From Pseudomonas shirazensis (GTDB lineage: Bacteria > Pseudomonadota > Gammaproteobacteria > Pseudomonadales > Pseudomonadaceae), in contig NZ_JABWRD020000001.1 of assembly GCF_014268785.2 (NCBI RefSeq), positions 1,811,001 to 1,875,000 on the forward strand: a DNA stretch of 64,000 nucleotides, written 5' to 3'. Position 1 is the stretch's first letter. Every line of letters begins with the position of its first letter. Under the pieces are notes generated by a model, which did not search any database, had not been told where the DNA came from, and was given only the letters and a program-made list of their open reading frames with translations. Shown here in pieces: positions 1 to 7,790 of the stretch. A program made the position numbers and the translations under genes.

Positions 1-1143
1 TTCGCCCTCGGCGAGACCATCGACATGCTTCGCGACCAGGTCCGCGCCTTTGTCGCCGCCGAGCTGGCGCCGCGCGCAGCGCAGATCGACCAGGACAACC
101 TGTTCCCCGCTGATATGTGGCGCAAGTTCGGCGACATGGGCCTGCTCGGTATCACCGTGCCGGAAGAGTACGGCGGCGCCGGCCTGGGCTATCTGGCCCA
201 CGTCGTAGCCATGGAAGAAATCAGCCGTGGCTCGGCTTCGGTGGCCCTCTCCTACGGAGCCCACTCCAACCTCTGCGTCAACCAGATCAACCGCAACGGC
301 AGCCACGCGCAAAAGCTCAAGTACCTGCCCAAGCTGCTCAGCGGCGAGCATGTCGGTGCCTTGGCGATGAGCGAACCGAATGCCGGTTCCGACGTGGTGT
401 CGATGAAGCTGCGCGCCGAACAGCGCGGCGATCACTACGTACTCAACGGCAGCAAGACCTGGATCACCAACGGCCCGGATGCCAACACTTACGTGATCTA
501 CGCCAAGACCGACCTGGACAAGGGCGCCCATGGCATCACTGCATTCATCGTCGAGCGTGACTGGAAGGGCTTCTCGCGTAGCAGCAAGTTCGACAAGCTG
601 GGCATGCGCGGCTCCAACACCTGCGAGCTGTTCTTCGACAACGTCGAAGTGCCTGCGCAGAACATCCTCGGCCAGCTCAATGGCGGCGTGCGCGTATTGA
701 TGAGCGGCCTCGACTACGAGCGCGTAGTGCTCTCCGGCGGCCCGACCGGGATCATGCAGGCCTGCATGGACCTGGTAGTGCCGTACATCCATGACCGCAA
801 GCAGTTCGGCCAGAGCATCGGCGAGTTTCAGCTGATCCAGGGCAAGATCGCCGACATGTACACCCAACTCAATGCCAGCCGGGCGTATCTATATGCTGTG
901 GCGCAGGCCTGCGACCGCGGCGAGACCACGCGCAAGGACGCCGCCGGGGTGATCCTCTACAGTGCCGAGCGCGCCACGCAGATGGCGCTGGAGGCGATCC
1001 AGATTCTGGGCGGCAATGGCTATATCAACGAGTTCCCGGCGGGCCGCCTGCTGCGCGATGCCAAGCTCTACGAAATCGGCGCCGGCACCAGCGAGATCCG
1101 CCGGATGCTGATCGGCCGCGAACTGTTCAACGAAACCCGCTGA
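1..1143 (+). CDS. liuA: Isovaleryl-CoA dehydrogenase (5' partial)
   Basis: Flavin-dependent acyl-CoA dehydrogenase that oxidises isovaleryl-CoA to 3-methylcrotonyl-CoA in leucine degradation. The reading frame is open from base 1 and residues before the first internal Met look genuine, so the true start lies upstream of the window. Visible are the substrate/FAD motif [10 protein letters not shown], the segment [13 protein letters not shown] (isovaleryl-CoA dehydrogenases carry the catalytic Glu here rather than near the C-terminus) and the C-terminal [18 protein letters not shown]. About 380 residues are present, close to family length. It is followed 18 bases later by liuB, the expected operon partner, which favours isovaleryl-CoA over other acyl-CoA substrates. 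Confidence 0.95.
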   Translation, partial: FALGETIDMLRDQVRAFVAAELAPRAAQIDQDNLFPADMWRKFGDMGLLGITVPEEYGGAGLGYLAHVVAMEEISRGSASVALSYGAHSNLCVNQINRNGSHAQKLKYLPKLLSGEHVGALAMSEPNAGSDVVSMKLRAEQRGDHYVLNGSKTWITNGPDANTYVIYAKTDLDKGAHGITAFIVERDWKGFSRSSKFDKLGMRGSNTCELFFDNVEVPAQNILGQLNGGVRVLMSGLDYERVVLSGGPTGIMQACMDLVVPYIHDRKQFGQSIGEFQLIQGKIADMYTQLNASRAYLYAVAQACDRGETTRKDAAGVILYSAERATQMALEAIQILGGNGYINEFPAGRLLRDAKLYEIGAGTSEIRRMLIGRELFNETR

Positions 1144-1161
1144 GCACAAGGACCTGCGCCC

Positions 1162-2769
1162 ATGGCTATTCTGCACACCCAGATCAACCCGCGCTCTGCC
1201 GAGTTTGCCGACAACAGCGCGGCCATGCTCAAACAGGTTCAGGCGCTGCGCAGCCTGCTCGCCCAGATCTGCCAGGGCGGCGGCGCCAAGGCCCAGGAGC
1301 GGCACACAGCGCGGGGTAAGTTGTTGCCGCGGGAGCGTATCGACCGCTTGCTCGACGCTGGCTCGGCGTTTCTTGAAATCGGCCAATTGGCCGCTTACGA
1401 GGTGTACGGCGAAGACGTGCCCGCCGCTGGCGTGATCGCCGGCATCGGTCGGGTCGAGGGCGTCGAGTGCATGATCGTGGCCAACGATGCCACGGTCAAA
1501 GGCGGCTCTTATTACCCGCTGACGGTGAAAAAACACCTGCGCGCGCAGACCATCGCCCTGCAGAACCGCCTGCCGTGCATCTACCTGGTCGACTCCGGCG
1601 GCGCCAACCTACCGCGCCAGGATGAGGTGTTCCCGGACCGCGAACACTTCGGTCGGATCTTCTTCAACCAAGCCAACATGAGCGCCTTGGGCATCCCCCA
1701 GATCGCCGTAGTGATGGGCTCGTGCACCGCCGGCGGCGCCTACGTGCCGGCGATGGCCGACGAGGCGATCATGGTCCGCCAGCAGGCGACGATCTTCCTC
1801 GCCGGGCCGCCGCTGGTCAAAGCCGCAACCGGCGAAGTAGTGACCGCAGAGGAGCTGGGCGGCGCCGACGTGCACTGCCGCATCAGTGGGGTTGCCGACC
1901 ACTACGCCGACAACGACGAACACGCGCTGGCCCTGGCCCGGCGCAGCGTGGCCAACCTCAACTGGCACAAGCTCGGCCGCCTGCAATGCCGCGCACCGGT
2001 TGCGCCGTTGTACAGTGCAGACGAGCTGTATGGCGTGGTGCCGGCAGACCCCAAGCAGCCGTTCGACGTGCGCGAGGTGATCGCGCGGCTGGTCGACGGC
2101 TCGGTCTTCGATGAATTCAAGGCGCTGTTCGGCACCACCCTGGTGTGCGGCTTCGCCCACCTGCACGGCTACCCGGTGGCGATCCTGGGCAACAACGGCA
2201 TCTTGTTTGCCGAGGCCGCGCAAAAAGGCGCGCACTTCATCGAACTGGCCTGTCAGCGCGGCATCCCACTGCTGTTTCTGCAGAACATCACCGGCTTTAT
2301 GGTCGGCAAGAAGTACGAAGAAGGCGGCATCGCCAAGCACGGCGCCAAGCTGGTGACGGCGGTGGCCTGCGCCCAGGTGCCGAAGTTCACCGTGATCATC
2401 GGCGGCAGCTTTGGTGCTGGCAACTATGGCATGTGCGGCCGCGCCTACGACCCACGCATGCTGTGGATGTGGCCCAACGCACGGATCGGCGTGATGGGCG
2501 CCGAACAGGCGGCCGGGGTGTTGGTCCAGGTCAAGCGCGAGCAAAGCGAACGCGCCGGCGCGCTGTTCAGCAATGCCGACGAAGCCGCGCTCAAGCAGCC
2601 GATTCTTGAACAGTACGAGCGCCAGAGCCACCCCTACTATTCCAGCGCGCGGCTGTGGGACGACGGCGTCATCGACCCAGCGCAAACCCGCAATGTACTG
2701 GGCCTGGCGTTGTCTGCCGCGCTCAATGCGCCGATCGAACAGAGCCGTTTCGGCATCTTCCGGATGTGA
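1162..2769 (+). CDS. liuB: Methylcrotonyl-CoA carboxylase, carboxyltransferase (beta) subunit
   Basis: Transfers the carboxyl group from biotin to 3-methylcrotonyl-CoA, giving 3-methylglutaconyl-CoA. The 535-residue protein has the two crotonase-like halves of acyl-CoA carboxyltransferases, with [15 protein letters not shown] in the N-terminal half and [18 protein letters not shown] in the C-terminal half, both involved in CoA and biotin binding. Length matches the MCC beta family. It lies between liuA and liuC with short gaps (18 and 4 bases) and should pair with the biotin-bearing LiuD encoded two genes downstream. Gene order liuA-B-C-D makes this assignment firmer than a propionyl-CoA carboxylase call. 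Confidence 0.95.
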   Translation: MAILHTQINPRSAEFADNSAAMLKQVQALRSLLAQICQGGGAKAQERHTARGKLLPRERIDRLLDAGSAFLEIGQLAAYEVYGEDVPAAGVIAGIGRVEGVECMIVANDATVKGGSYYPLTVKKHLRAQTIALQNRLPCIYLVDSGGANLPRQDEVFPDREHFGRIFFNQANMSALGIPQIAVVMGSCTAGGAYVPAMADEAIMVRQQATIFLAGPPLVKAATGEVVTAEELGGADVHCRISGVADHYADNDEHALALARRSVANLNWHKLGRLQCRAPVAPLYSADELYGVVPADPKQPFDVREVIARLVDGSVFDEFKALFGTTLVCGFAHLHGYPVAILGNNGILFAEAAQKGAHFIELACQRGIPLLFLQNITGFMVGKKYEEGGIAKHGAKLVTAVACAQVPKFTVIIGGSFGAGNYGMCGRAYDPRMLWMWPNARIGVMGAEQAAGVLVQVKREQSERAGALFSNADEAALKQPILEQYERQSHPYYSSARLWDDGVIDPAQTRNVLGLALSAALNAPIEQSRFGIFRM

Positions 2770-2773
2770 CCCC

Positions 2774-3586
2774 ATGAGCGACTACAGCACCCTTGAACTG
2801 ATCAAGGACCCCCGCGGCTTTGCCACCCTGTGGCTGAACCGGGCCGACAAGAACAATGCCTTCAACGCACAGATGATGCGCGAATTGATCGTCGCCGTTG
2901 ACCGCCTGGGCGCCGACCCAAGCCTGCGCTTCGTGCTGCTGCGCGGCCGTGGCCGGCACTTCAGCGCCGGCGCCGACCTGGCCTGGATGCAGCAATCGGC
3001 GCAGCTCGACTTCAATACCAATCTGGACGACGCCCACCAGTTGGGCGACCTGATGTACAACCTGTACAACCTCAAGCTGCCTACCCTGGCCGTGGTGCAA
3101 GGTGCCGCTTTTGGTGGCGCCCTGGGTCTGATCAGCTGCTGCGACATGGCTATCGGCAGTGAGGATGCGCAGTTCTGCCTGTCGGAAGTGCGCATCGGCC
3201 TGGCACCGGCGGTGATCAGCCCATTCGTGGTCAAGGCCATCGGCGAGCGAGCCACTCGCCGTTATGCGCTGACCGCCGAACGCTTCAGTGGCGTGCGTGC
3301 GCAGCAGCTGGGCTTGCTCGCTGAAGCCTACCCGGCGGAACAACTCGATCAGCAGGTCGAGGCCTGGGTCGACAATCTGCTGCTCAACAGCCCGCAGGCA
3401 CTGCGCGCCAGCAAGGACCTGCTGCGTGAGGTCGGCCACGGCGAGCTGACTCCGGCAGTACGCCGTTATTGTGAAAACAGCATTGCCCGCATCCGCGTCA
3501 GCGCCGAGGGCCAGGAGGGCCTGCGTGCCTTTCTCGACAAACGCCGCCCGGCCTGGCAACCCAACGACAAGGACGCACGCCCATGA
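2774..3586 (+). CDS. liuC: Methylglutaconyl-CoA hydratase (enoyl-CoA hydratase family)
   Basis: Crotonase-fold enzyme expected to hydrate 3-methylglutaconyl-CoA to HMG-CoA. The start chosen is the ATG four bases after the liuB stop; the open frame runs further upstream, but that part overlaps liuB. From this ATG the product is 270 residues, typical of the family. Oxyanion-hole segments are visible as HFSAGADLAWM and AAFGGALGLISCCDMAI. The last codons overlap liuD (ATGA), which suggests translational coupling. Specificity is inferred from the operon, because sequence alone would only give enoyl-CoA hydratase. Confidence 0.92.
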   Translation: MSDYSTLELIKDPRGFATLWLNRADKNNAFNAQMMRELIVAVDRLGADPSLRFVLLRGRGRHFSAGADLAWMQQSAQLDFNTNLDDAHQLGDLMYNLYNLKLPTLAVVQGAAFGGALGLISCCDMAIGSEDAQFCLSEVRIGLAPAVISPFVVKAIGERATRRYALTAERFSGVRAQQLGLLAEAYPAEQLDQQVEAWVDNLLLNSPQALRASKDLLREVGHGELTPAVRRYCENSIARIRVSAEGQEGLRAFLDKRRPAWQPNDKDARP

Positions 3587-5532
3587 GCCACCCCACCCTG
3601 ACTACCTTGCTGGTTGCCAACCGCGGCGAAATCGCATGTCGGGTGATGCGCACCGCTAAAGCCATGGGCCTGACCACTGTCGCCGTGCACAGCGCCATCG
3701 ACCGCGATGCGCTGCACACTCGTGAGGCCGATATCCGCGTTGATCTGGGGGGCAGCAAGGCTGCCGAGAGCTATCTCGATATCACTAAGCTGCTGGCAGC
3801 AGCCAAAGCCAGCGGCGCCCAGGCGATCCACCCAGGCTACGGCTTTTTGTCGGAGAACGCCGGCTTTGCCCGAGCCATCGAGCAGGCCGGGCTGATCTTC
3901 CTCGGCCCACCGGCCAGCGCCATCGACGCCATGGGCAGCAAGTCGGCGGCCAAGGCGCTGATGGAGGCCGCGGGCGTGCCGTTGGTGCCCGGCTACCACG
4001 GCGCTGCGCAAGATCTGCAGACGTTCCGCGAAGCCGCCGAGCGAATCGGCTACCCGGTGTTGCTCAAGGCCAGTGCCGGCGGCGGCGGCAAGGGCATGAA
4101 GGTCGTGGAAGAGGTCAGCCAGCTGGCCGACGCGCTGGCCTCGGCTCAGCGTGAAGCGCAGGCCTCGTTCGGCAATGCGCAGATGCTGGTGGAGAAGTAC
4201 CTGCTCAAGCCGCGCCACGTAGAGATCCAGGTGTTTGCCGACCAGCACGGCAACTGCCTGTACCTGAACGAGCGCGACTGCTCGATCCAGCGCCGTCATC
4301 AAAAGGTCGTCGAAGAGGCGCCAGCGCCCGGGTTGGCGCCGGCGCTACGCAAAGCCATGGGCGAAGCGGCCGTGCGCGCTGCACAGGCAATTGGCTATGT
4401 CGGCGCCGGCACGGTCGAGTTTCTGCTCGATGCCCGCGGCGAGTTCTTCTTCATGGAGATGAATACCCGGCTGCAGGTCGAGCACCCGGTCACCGAGGCG
4501 ATTACCGGCCTTGATCTGGTCGCCTGGCAAATCCGCGTGGCCCGCGGCGAACCGCTGCCGATCACGCAGGCGCAGGTGCCGCTGCGCGGCCATGCTATTG
4601 AAGTACGGCTGTATGCCGAGGACCCGGTCAACGAGTTTCTGCCGGCCACCGGGCGCCTGGCGCTGTACCGCGAGTCGGCGCCGGGCGAAGGCCGCCGGGT
4701 CGACAGCGGCGTCAGTGAAGGGGACCAGGTATCACCGTTCTATGACCCGATGCTGGGCAAGCTGATTGCCTGGGGTGAAGACCGCGAGCAGGCGCGTCTA
4801 CGTTTGTTGGCGATGCTCGACGAATTCGCTATTGGTGGAGTCAAGACCAATATCGCCTTCCTGCGGCGGATCCTCGCGCACCCGGCGTTCGCTGCCGCCG
4901 AGCTGGATACTGGCTTCATTCCCCGGCATCAGGAGGCATTGCTGCCGGCAGCTGGTGAGCTGCCCGTTCAGTTCTGGGAAGCCGCAGCGCAAGCCTGGCT
5001 GCAGAGCGAAGCCACGCGGGTTCGCGAAGATGATGCCGACTCACCGTGGGCCGCCCCCACTGGCTTGCGCCTGGGCCTGCCCAGCCAGAGCAGCGTCCAC
5101 CTGCACAGCGGCGGGCAGGCTCAAGCGGTGACGCTGCAGGCCAGCGCGCCGTCGACCCTGCGCCTTGAGGGGGAACAGTTGTGCCAGGATGTGGACGGCG
5201 TGCGCCGGCGCCATCTGGCGATTCGTCGTGGCGCCACCCTGTACCTGCGCTGGGACGGTGACATGCATGCCGTCAGCGCCTACGACCCGATTGCCGAGGC
5301 CGAGGCCAGCAACAGCCAGCACGGCGGGCTCAGTGCGCCCATGAACGGCAGCATCGTGCGGGTGCTGGTCGCGCCTGGGCAGGCGGTCGAGGCCGGCACT
5401 GCGCTGGTGGTGCTGGAGGCCATGAAGATGGAACACAGCATCCGCGCCGCCCAGGCGGGTACGGTCAAAGCGCTACTGTGCGAAGAAGGTGACATGGTCG
5501 CTGAGGGCGCGGTACTGGTCGAACTGGAGTAA
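3583..5532 (+). CDS. liuD: Methylcrotonyl-CoA carboxylase, biotin-carboxylase/biotin-carrier (alpha) subunit
   Basis: ATP-dependent carboxylation of biotin for methylcrotonyl-CoA carboxylase. N-terminal biotin carboxylase: VANRGEIACRVMRTAK at the start, the glycine-rich ATP loop KASAGGGGKGMK near residue 165, and EMNTRLQVEHPVTE near residue 290. The C-terminal biotinyl domain carries the target lysine in LEAMKMEHSI near residue 615. At 649 residues it is full length. Its start overlaps the liuC stop by four bases. The HMG-CoA lyase gene that follows in some pseudomonads (liuE) is absent: the next gene is on the opposite strand. Confidence 0.96.
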   Translation: MSHPTLTTLLVANRGEIACRVMRTAKAMGLTTVAVHSAIDRDALHTREADIRVDLGGSKAAESYLDITKLLAAAKASGAQAIHPGYGFLSENAGFARAIEQAGLIFLGPPASAIDAMGSKSAAKALMEAAGVPLVPGYHGAAQDLQTFREAAERIGYPVLLKASAGGGGKGMKVVEEVSQLADALASAQREAQASFGNAQMLVEKYLLKPRHVEIQVFADQHGNCLYLNERDCSIQRRHQKVVEEAPAPGLAPALRKAMGEAAVRAAQAIGYVGAGTVEFLLDARGEFFFMEMNTRLQVEHPVTEAITGLDLVAWQIRVARGEPLPITQAQVPLRGHAIEVRLYAEDPVNEFLPATGRLALYRESAPGEGRRVDSGVSEGDQVSPFYDPMLGKLIAWGEDREQARLRLLAMLDEFAIGGVKTNIAFLRRILAHPAFAAAELDTGFIPRHQEALLPAAGELPVQFWEAAAQAWLQSEATRVREDDADSPWAAPTGLRLGLPSQSSVHLHSGGQAQAVTLQASAPSTLRLEGEQLCQDVDGVRRRHLAIRRGATLYLRWDGDMHAVSAYDPIAEAEASNSQHGGLSAPMNGSIVRVLVAPGQAVEAGTALVVLEAMKMEHSIRAAQAGTVKALLCEEGDMVAEGAVLVELE

Positions 5533-5544
5533 CGTCTGTGCGTT

Positions 5545-5574
5545 CTCCGTGTCCCGCTTTGCGGCGCCACGGAG
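5545..5574. terminator. Possible stem-loop between convergent genes
   Basis: A 7-bp perfect stem (CTCCGTG at 5545-5551 with CACGGAG at 5568-5574) lies between the end of liuD and the end of the convergent repressor gene. There is no T-run after either arm, so intrinsic termination is doubtful; it may simply block read-through or stabilise 3' ends. Confidence 0.3.
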
Positions 5575-5582
5575 TACGCCGC

Positions 5583-6248
5583 TCAGAAGATCCCGTGCAC
5601 GCGCACGACGACGCCAAGGAACTCACAGCCCTCTTCGCACACCAGCGTTGGGTAACTGCCATTTAGTGCTTTCAGGTAGCGTTGGCCACCCTCCTCTGTC
5701 AGCTGGCGGAAGATCGCCGACTTGCCGGGCTGGCGGGCCACTACCAAACGCCCTGGCTCCACGGCAACGCCACTGTCAACCAGCACCAGCATGCCCTCGG
5801 CAACGCTCTTGCCACTGACTGCGCTCATCGCATCGTTTTCAACCGGTAGCCACCAGGCGTTGCCCTTGGCCAGGTAATCGGTCTGCTCGAACACGCCTGG
5901 GTCGCTAGCCGCCTCGCTGCCCAGTGTCTCCCACGCACGCAGCGGGTAACGAAAGCACACTATGTATTTGGTCCAGTCTTCATCTTCGACGCTATCGTCG
6001 ACGGCATAGCGCACGCGCTCTTCACCGATCTGCCCGGCCACCTGCAACTGCAGGCTGACGTGGTAGTGCGGCATGCCCAGTTCGACGAACACCTTGTTCA
6101 TCGAATCGACCCGTGGTTGACGGCGTTTGCACAGCCAGTGGCCAATGCTGCCCTGGGAAACGCCAACGCGTTCGGCGAGCAGTTCCTGCGAGATGTCGAG
6201 CTCCTCCATCCGGTCACGGATGAGGGCAATCCATTTATCCATATTCAT
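5583..6248 (-). CDS. XRE/S24-family repressor, PrtR-like
   Basis: Phage-repressor-like regulator of about 221 residues. The N-terminus (MDKWIALIRDRMEEL, then LLAERVGVSQGSIGHWLCKRRQP) is an XRE helix-turn-helix that closely resembles pyocin repressor PrtR as I recall it. The C-terminus is a LexA/CI-type S24 domain. The canonical catalytic Ser-Met is replaced by Ala-Met (VENDAMSA), and the Lys normally found in a V-K-R-L motif aligns with Arg (AIFRQL), so self-cleavage looks disabled. The start is uncertain: ATG at 6248 or 6242; an in-frame extension to 6314 has no good ribosome site. No pyocin or prophage genes adjoin it. It is divergent from the DUF6124 gene and may control it. Confidence 0.8.
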   Translation of the reverse strand: MNMDKWIALIRDRMEELDISQELLAERVGVSQGSIGHWLCKRRQPRVDSMNKVFVELGMPHYHVSLQLQVAGQIGEERVRYAVDDSVEDEDWTKYIVCFRYPLRAWETLGSEAASDPGVFEQTDYLAKGNAWWLPVENDAMSAVSGKSVAEGMLVLVDSGVAVEPGRLVVARQPGKSAIFRQLTEEGGQRYLKALNGSYPTLVCEEGCEFLGVVVRVHGIF

Positions 6249-6317
6249 CGCTGGCACGATACGGACTGCCTCTAGGCGCTCAATACACATAAGGTAGTAT
6301 TTCCTTGAAAGCATACA

Positions 6318-6332
6318 AATACATTAGGTATT
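6318..6332. promoter_or_regulatory. Candidate operator (inverted repeat) between the repressor and DUF6124 gene
   Basis: AATAC-N5-GTATT is a perfect 5-bp inverted repeat in the AT-rich divergent gap. It is well placed for binding by the adjacent PrtR-like repressor. No footprint or motif knowledge supports it beyond position and symmetry. Confidence 0.3.
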
Positions 6333-6387
6333 AGAATCAGGCAGAGTCCTTCCCACAGCGCCGTTCCCGGTATCAGGATGAAACCCC

Positions 6388-6693
6388 ATGAAAAAAGACG
6401 AAACAGATCTGGACAGTGAAGCTGCGCGCCGCGCGCTTGACTACTACCTCAACCCCACCCCGCCGCGGCCCAACCTGGACAACAAGGTGTGGACCTTGCA
6501 GCCCGGGGTTTCCATTGGCGAAGCCCATGACCATGCGCTGGCCCTGCTGCGCTGCGCGGCGGCAACGGCCCATGAAACCGCCACCCACCAGGACGGCATG
6601 ACCCGCGAGGTGACACTGGCGCTGATGCATATGGTGAACATGGCAAGGTCACTGCTCGAGCACAAAAAGGCAGTGATGACGGACGACAGATAA
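6388..6693 (+). CDS. DUF6124 family protein
   Basis: Small 101-residue protein of a family common in Pseudomonas (DUF6124), recognised from the ARRALDYYLNP segment, a central W-L-QPGVS-EAHDHALALL stretch and a C-terminal helical MVNMARSLLEH. No signal peptide or membrane segment is visible, so it is probably cytoplasmic. AGGA lies about nine bases before the ATG. The function of the family is unknown to me. It is divergently placed from the PrtR-like repressor, which may regulate it. Confidence 0.8.
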   Translation: MKKDETDLDSEAARRALDYYLNPTPPRPNLDNKVWTLQPGVSIGEAHDHALALLRCAAATAHETATHQDGMTREVTLALMHMVNMARSLLEHKKAVMTDDR

Positions 6694-6790
6694 GAGCAGA
6701 ACGTGAACGCCAGGTAACGGCAATGGCCCCGATTGCCGGGACAGGATGAGGGGTGCAGGTAATTTTTTTACCGATTTCAACAAATATCGT

Positions 6791-6818
6791 TTGACTGGCA
6801 AATGATAACGATTATTAT
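6791..6818 (+). promoter_or_regulatory. PrrF promoter
   Basis: A -35-like TTGACT at 6791-6796 and a -10-like TATTAT at 6813-6818 are separated by 16 bases, placing the transcription start near 6824. The Fur box fills the spacer and -10, so Fur-Fe2+ binding would block RNA polymerase. Confidence 0.75.
6798..6816. promoter_or_regulatory. Fur box
   Basis: Fourteen of 19 positions match the Fur consensus GATAATGATAATCATTATC, including the core ATGATA-N3-ATTAT. It overlaps the PrrF promoter, giving expression only under iron limitation. Confidence 0.85.
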
Positions 6819-6823
6819 TGCAC

Positions 6824-6939
6824 TCAGCAGGTCGCGAGACCCGCTGGATAACCTGGAGACCTTAGGTCGGACTCTCAGATTATCTCCTCATCAGGCTAAT
6901 CACGGTTTTTGACCCGGCTTTTTGCCGGGTCTTTTTTTT
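6824..6939 (+). ncRNA. prrF: PrrF iron-responsive small RNA
   Basis: The ~115-nt transcript matches the PrrF family: a 5' hairpin (CAGC-A-GGTC loop GCGA closing with GACC-C-GCTG at about 6825-6846), the conserved single-stranded seed around 6875-6903 (TCAGATTATCTCCTCATCAG and following bases) and a strong terminator. PrrF RNAs are Hfq-dependent and repress iron-using enzymes (such as aconitase and succinate dehydrogenase) when iron is scarce. Only one copy is present here, unlike the tandem pair of P. aeruginosa; a second prrF may lie elsewhere. Confidence 0.93.
6911..6939 (+). terminator. Rho-independent terminator of PrrF
   Basis: GACCCGGC pairs with GCCGGGTC around a short T-rich loop and is followed by eight T residues. 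Confidence 0.92.
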
Positions 6940-7124
6940 GGTCTTCAGGCTAATGAAGATGGGTACCGCTTGATGGCCGCGATCATAGCAAAAGTGTTTC
7001 TACAGGTGAATGGATGTAACAGCCTTTTACGCAAACAGCACTTGGGAATCAATCTCGTTAAGATTAAGCTGTTCGCGCATCAGGGAAGATGCCCCCACCC
7101 CTACACCTGAGCAAGGAGCCACCC

Positions 7125-7631
7125 ATGACCCGCCTGCTCCCCCTTGAACAGCGCCTGCACAGCCATACCGATGAAGACGCCTTGCTGCACCGTCTGCGCC
7201 GTCTACCGCGGCGGGTGCAACAAGTGTTTCTGCTCAGCCGCCTCGAACAATTGCCGTTCGCCGCCATCGCCGAGCGCCTCGATCTCAGCGTACACGCCGT
7301 CGAACGCCACATGCATCAAGCGTTGCAGGGCACTCAGGCTCGGTCTGACAGCTTTGCCAGCGCCGCCGGCCATTGGTATATGCGCCTGCAAAACCCACAG
7401 GTCACTGCCAGCGAGCGGATCGACTTCCGCCGTTGGCTGGACGCCGCCGACGAGCACTTGCAGGCCTTCCACCAGACCGAACTGCACTGGCGCCGCCTGC
7501 TCGCCCCGGCACGTCAACTGGGGCAGGACGGTTGGTACCGGCAGGGTCAGGCAGCGCTGTCACTGGGCGGTTGCTCGATCGCGGCCGGCCTGGGCCTGGC
7601 CGCCCTGCTGGCGATGGCGTACTGGGTGTGA
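7125..7631 (+). CDS. Sigma-70 region 4-like HTH fused to FecR N-terminal (DUF4880) domain with C-terminal membrane segment
   Basis: 168 residues in an unusual arrangement. Residues about 22-65 (LPRRVQQVFLLSRLEQLPF, then AIAERLDLSVHAVERHMHQAL) look like ECF sigma region 4. Residues about 77-120 (GHWYMRLQNPQ...FRRWLDAADEHLQAFHQ...W) look like the cytoplasmic DUF4880 domain of FecR anti-sigma factors. The C-terminus (ALSLGGCSIAAGLGLAALLA) is one membrane helix, with no periplasmic FecR domain after it. There is no sigma region 2, so it cannot act as a normal sigma factor. The start is chosen for AAGGAG six bases upstream. It lies just after PrrF, and a role in iron-linked signalling is only a guess. 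Confidence 0.8.
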   Translation: MTRLLPLEQRLHSHTDEDALLHRLRRLPRRVQQVFLLSRLEQLPFAAIAERLDLSVHAVERHMHQALQGTQARSDSFASAAGHWYMRLQNPQVTASERIDFRRWLDAADEHLQAFHQTELHWRRLLAPARQLGQDGWYRQGQAALSLGGCSIAAGLGLAALLAMAYWV

Positions 7632-7647
7632 GTAAACCCAGCCCTTG

Positions 7648-7666
7648 AGCCAGGCGCGGCCTGGCT
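7648..7666. terminator. Hairpin after the sigma4-FecR fusion gene
   Basis: Perfect 8-bp stem AGCCAGGC/GCCTGGCT with a GCG loop, 16 bases after the stop codon. There is no T-run, so it may act as an mRNA-end hairpin rather than a classical terminator. Confidence 0.4.
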
Positions 7667-7790
7667 GCGTTGCCGAGCAATGCCGCCACTCGATGAAACA
7701 CCCCCTGGCAACCGGCAACACATTTGCAGTCCCAGCCGGCGCTGCGAGCGGTGTAGAGTAACCGTCACAAAAAGCCACAGGAGCCTGGCA

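Noticed and set aside
5583..6693. Prophage or R-type pyocin locus
   Set aside because: Only the repressor-like gene is present. There are no lysis, tail or integrase genes nearby.
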